Shown here piece after piece: positions 61,887 through 64,000 of a stretch of 64,000 bases of DNA. The notes under the pieces were generated by a model. The model was not told the origin of the DNA, ran no database searches, and worked only from the letters and a program-made list of their open reading frames with translations. This stretch comes from DATKDF01 sp963752045. GTDB lineage: Bacteria > Acidobacteriota > Vicinamibacteria > Vicinamibacterales > SCN-69-37. The DNA lies in assembly GCA_963752045.1 (NCBI GenBank), contig CAVVWN010000014.1:892879-956878 (forward strand). Direction: 5' to 3'. Position numbers and translations under genes: made by a program. Numbering within the stretch: the stretch's first letter is position 1; the number at the start of each line of letters is the position of its first letter.

Positions 61887-61959
61887 ATGTGGCCGGATCT
61901 CACCGCATGCCCGCGCCGCTAGGCGTTGCCAGCGAATAGCTAGAGGGAGCAAAGCCACC

Positions 61960-63768
61960 ATGCGAATCCGAATCGCCGCCGCCGTAACCGCCGTCGTCGC
62001 TTTGACCCTGGCCGCGGTCGCCCAGGCCCGAGCCACCCTTGGCCAGTCGGAGACGACTACGTTTTCGCAAGTAGGAGAGCCGAACCGCGGCCTCAACTCA
62101 GTCAACGGGACCGTCTCTCCCGACGGTCGGTACCTCTCCCTCACGAATTGGGCCACGGGGAACCTCGCGCTGCGGGACCTGGCAACGGGCACGGATCGCC
62201 CACTGACAGACGACGGCAAACCGGGCCAACAATACGCCGAGTCGTCGGTCATTTCGAGGGATGGCCGCCTGGTCGGGTATTCCTGGTGGAACGGGATCAC
62301 GCGCAGGTACGAGCTGCGTGTCGTTCCGGTACAGGGCGCCCCCAGCAAGCCGCGCCAGCTCTACGACAACCCCGATGTGCGCTCGATCACGCCGTACGAC
62401 TGGTCGCCGGACGGACGCTGGATTGCCGTCGGGCTGACGCGACGGGACCGCACGCAGCAGATTGGCCTGGTTTCGACCGAGACGGGCAGCTTGCGGATTC
62501 TCCAAAACCTGCCCGCTTCGACGCTGAAGTTCTCCCCCGACGGGCAGCTGCTGGCGTTCGACACGCGACAGGAGACGAACGGTCAGGTCAACTGGCACAT
62601 CTCGGCCGTGACCATCGACGGATCACGAGTGACGGACCTCGTCGCCGACGACAGCACCAACGACTTGATGGGCTGGTCGCCAAACGGCCAGTGGCTGCTC
62701 TTCACGAGCGATCGGAGTGGGTCGAAAGATCTGTGGGCTGTCGAGGTCACCAAGGGGGTGCCGCAGGGCCAGCCGCGGCTTCTCAAGGCCGGTGTCGACG
62801 CCTCGTCTCTTGGAATGACGGAATCGGGCTCGTTGCTGCTTTCCGTCCGGAAGCGCACCGTTGATGTGACGGTGGTCTCGGTGGACCTGGCAAACGGACG
62901 AGTTATTGGCACACCAGTGAAACCCATTACGACGTTCGTGGGCACAAACGTCGATCCGTCGTGGACATCAGACGGCAAACTTGTGTACACGTCACGGGGG
63001 TGGCGCGGGGGTGGGAGGCCCATTCTCGCCATTCGCGATCTGGCCACTGGCCAGGTGCAGGAGTTGGTTTCGCCGCTCGACCATTTTCTGCGTCCCCGTC
63101 TCTCGCCCGATGGAGAATCGTTCATTGGAGAGGGGATCGACCCGACGACCCGCCGACGGGGCATTTATCGCGTCGACGTCGCCACCGGCGCTGCGACGCC
63201 CGTGGAGCTCCTTGACAAACCGGGCTACGTCAATCCGGTCTGGTCGTCGGACGGCCAGACTCTCTACTACAGCCGGAGGGTCGACGACCAACCCGGAGAG
63301 GGGCCCACGTGGGCGCTCGTCGCCAGGAATCTGGCATCAGGCGCCATTCGAGAGCTCTTTCGGCGTACGGGGGGCGCCAACGGCGGTGCCTTGGCATTAT
63401 CCAGTGATGGCGGGACAATCGCGCTTACCGGCCAACAGGAGATCCTGGCCATTCCAACTGCCGGAGGCCCGCCTCGGACTCTGGCGACCATCGCACCGTA
63501 CGGCGGTGGCCTGGGGCTGAACTGGACGTCTGATGGGCAACACCTCGTCCTCGCAGTGCGCGACAGGCCGGGCGGTAACGGTCGACGAGTGGCGATTGTC
63601 CCGGTGGACGGATCGCCGATTCGAATACTCGACCTCGACGTCCAGAATCTTGCCGGTTACGTCCAACTCAGCCCCGACGAACGCCGGCTTGCCTTCGTCA
63701 GCGGGACGGACACGGTGGAGGTCTGGAAACTCGAGCACTTCTTGCCGCCGGCCGGCGCGGCGAGGTGA
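61960..63768 (+). CDS. Secreted PD40 beta-propeller protein P7
   Basis: A 602-residue intact protein: signal peptide (AAVTAVVALTLAAVAQARA), then directly propeller blades with no TPR part (VSPDGRYLSLTN, ISRDGRLVGYSW, WSPDGRWIAVGL, FSPDGQLLAFDT, WSPNGQWLLFTS, LSPDGESFIGEG, WSSDGQTLYYSR, LSSDGGTIALTG, LSPDERRLAFVS). GAGGGAGC lies about 10 bases before ATG 61960. The upstream leader is about 70 bases, longer than for the other genes of the set. It is not next to an HK in this window. Confidence 0.85.
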   Translation: MRIRIAAAVTAVVALTLAAVAQARATLGQSETTTFSQVGEPNRGLNSVNGTVSPDGRYLSLTNWATGNLALRDLATGTDRPLTDDGKPGQQYAESSVISRDGRLVGYSWWNGITRRYELRVVPVQGAPSKPRQLYDNPDVRSITPYDWSPDGRWIAVGLTRRDRTQQIGLVSTETGSLRILQNLPASTLKFSPDGQLLAFDTRQETNGQVNWHISAVTIDGSRVTDLVADDSTNDLMGWSPNGQWLLFTSDRSGSKDLWAVEVTKGVPQGQPRLLKAGVDASSLGMTESGSLLLSVRKRTVDVTVVSVDLANGRVIGTPVKPITTFVGTNVDPSWTSDGKLVYTSRGWRGGGRPILAIRDLATGQVQELVSPLDHFLRPRLSPDGESFIGEGIDPTTRRRGIYRVDVATGAATPVELLDKPGYVNPVWSSDGQTLYYSRRVDDQPGEGPTWALVARNLASGAIRELFRRTGGANGGALALSSDGGTIALTGQQEILAIPTAGGPPRTLATIAPYGGGLGLNWTSDGQHLVLAVRDRPGGNGRRVAIVPVDGSPIRILDLDVQNLAGYVQLSPDERRLAFVSGTDTVEVWKLEHFLPPAGAAR

Positions 63769-63813
63769 AGCCGCTGGACGCAAGAGCAATCGACTTGATC
63801 CCGATCGGACGGC

Positions 63814-63944
63814 CTAGCGCCGCGCCAGCACGATCCGGTCGGTGACCCGCGCCGGCCCTTGCGACACGACGCCCGGGTCTGGCGCGCGTTCCAGGTCGAA
63901 GCCAGGTGCATCGAGCGCGACGGCGGTCGCGTCGTCCAGGTGAT
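63814..63944 (-). pseudogene. 3' fragment of an unrecognised gene
   Basis: The minus strand reads HHLDDATAVALDAPGFDLER, then APDPGVVSQGPARVTDRIVL and ARR-stop, with coherent codon use. Upstream it runs into the promoter repeat that begins near 63947, so the 5' part is missing. Family unknown. Confidence 0.4.
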
Positions 63945-63958
63945 GTCTTTGCCGAATC

Positions 63959-64000
63959 CTGACACTTGCGCCACCAACGCTGGACGCCCGTGCGTGAGAA
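63959..64000 (+). promoter_or_regulatory. Second copy of the P7-type promoter at the window edge
   Basis: CTGACAC (63959), GCCACCA (63970), TGGACGC (63981), 8 bases, then GAGAA at the very end (63996-64000). Together with the preceding TTTGCCGAATCCT it repeats the P7 promoter block at 61832-61885. A further regulated gene should start within about 80 bases to the right. Confidence 0.5.

Noticed and set aside
1..64000. CRISPR arrays, tRNA or rRNA genes
   Set aside because: No regular spacer-repeat array and no cloverleaf or rRNA-like stretch was found on reading both strands; a dedicated scan was not possible.

Overview
The window is a high-GC bacterial chromosome segment. Its gene style fits Acidobacteriota, class Vicinamibacteria (inference from architecture; no rRNA or marker gene is present): many secreted TPR plus PD40/WD40-like beta-propeller proteins, an ECF sigma factor paired with a transmembrane Ser/Thr kinase, an ABC-permease/M1-peptidase fusion, Uma2 nucleases and many toxin-antitoxin (TA) pairs. 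No tRNA, rRNA, CRISPR, phage or transposase gene was seen.

Layout. 0-5.6 kb (minus strand): 5' end of an NfeD-type protease gene, a secreted M1 metallopeptidase, a Uma2 nuclease, a Tat-exported amidase with a Gly/Arg-rich insert, then gene debris (a DinB copy joined to the start of a probable flippase). 5.6-14.9 kb: a cyclic beta-glucan synthase (NdvB/ChvB type) broken by about 13 frameshifts, preceded by a penicillin-binding protein that has lost its glycosyltransferase domain and active-site serine motif. 14.9-16.9 kb: DksA-type protein, two small membrane proteins, a PNPOx-fold protein and the intact DinB gene. 17-21.6 kb: an ABC ATPase and a permease-M1 peptidase fusion, both frameshifted. 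21.6-27 kb: AbrB-Doc TA pair, Ser/Thr kinase with ECF sigma factor, a divergent lipoprotein and a coiled-coil protein.

27-64 kb is the most interesting part. It holds five related histidine kinase (HK) genes, four with an OmpR-type response regulator (RR), and seven secreted propeller genes (P1-P7 here), interleaved with eight TA-type loci: Phd-zeta, three VapBC-type pairs, HigBA, an AbiEii-like nucleotidyltransferase, an MNT-HepT remnant, and AbrB-Doc just before. The HK sensor regions and the N-termini of most propellers both carry TPR-like helical repeats. The promoters of four HK genes and of P2, P4, P5, P6 and P7 share a pattern I read directly from the DNA: three or four 7-bp half-sites of the form (C/G)TGACA(C/G) at exact 11-bp steps, ending 7 or 8 bp before a -10 hexamer, commonly with the start codon only a few bases after the expected transcription start. 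This looks like a PhoB/OmpR-family operator shared by a local two-component/propeller regulon. HK module A has its own variant box with a 10-bp step. The last 42 bases carry the same promoter again, so another member probably lies just outside the window.

Many genes have single-base frameshifts in otherwise well-conserved frames (densest at 5.6-21.6 kb), and several are fused fragments. Indel errors in an assembly and real gene decay both fit; read mapping would decide.
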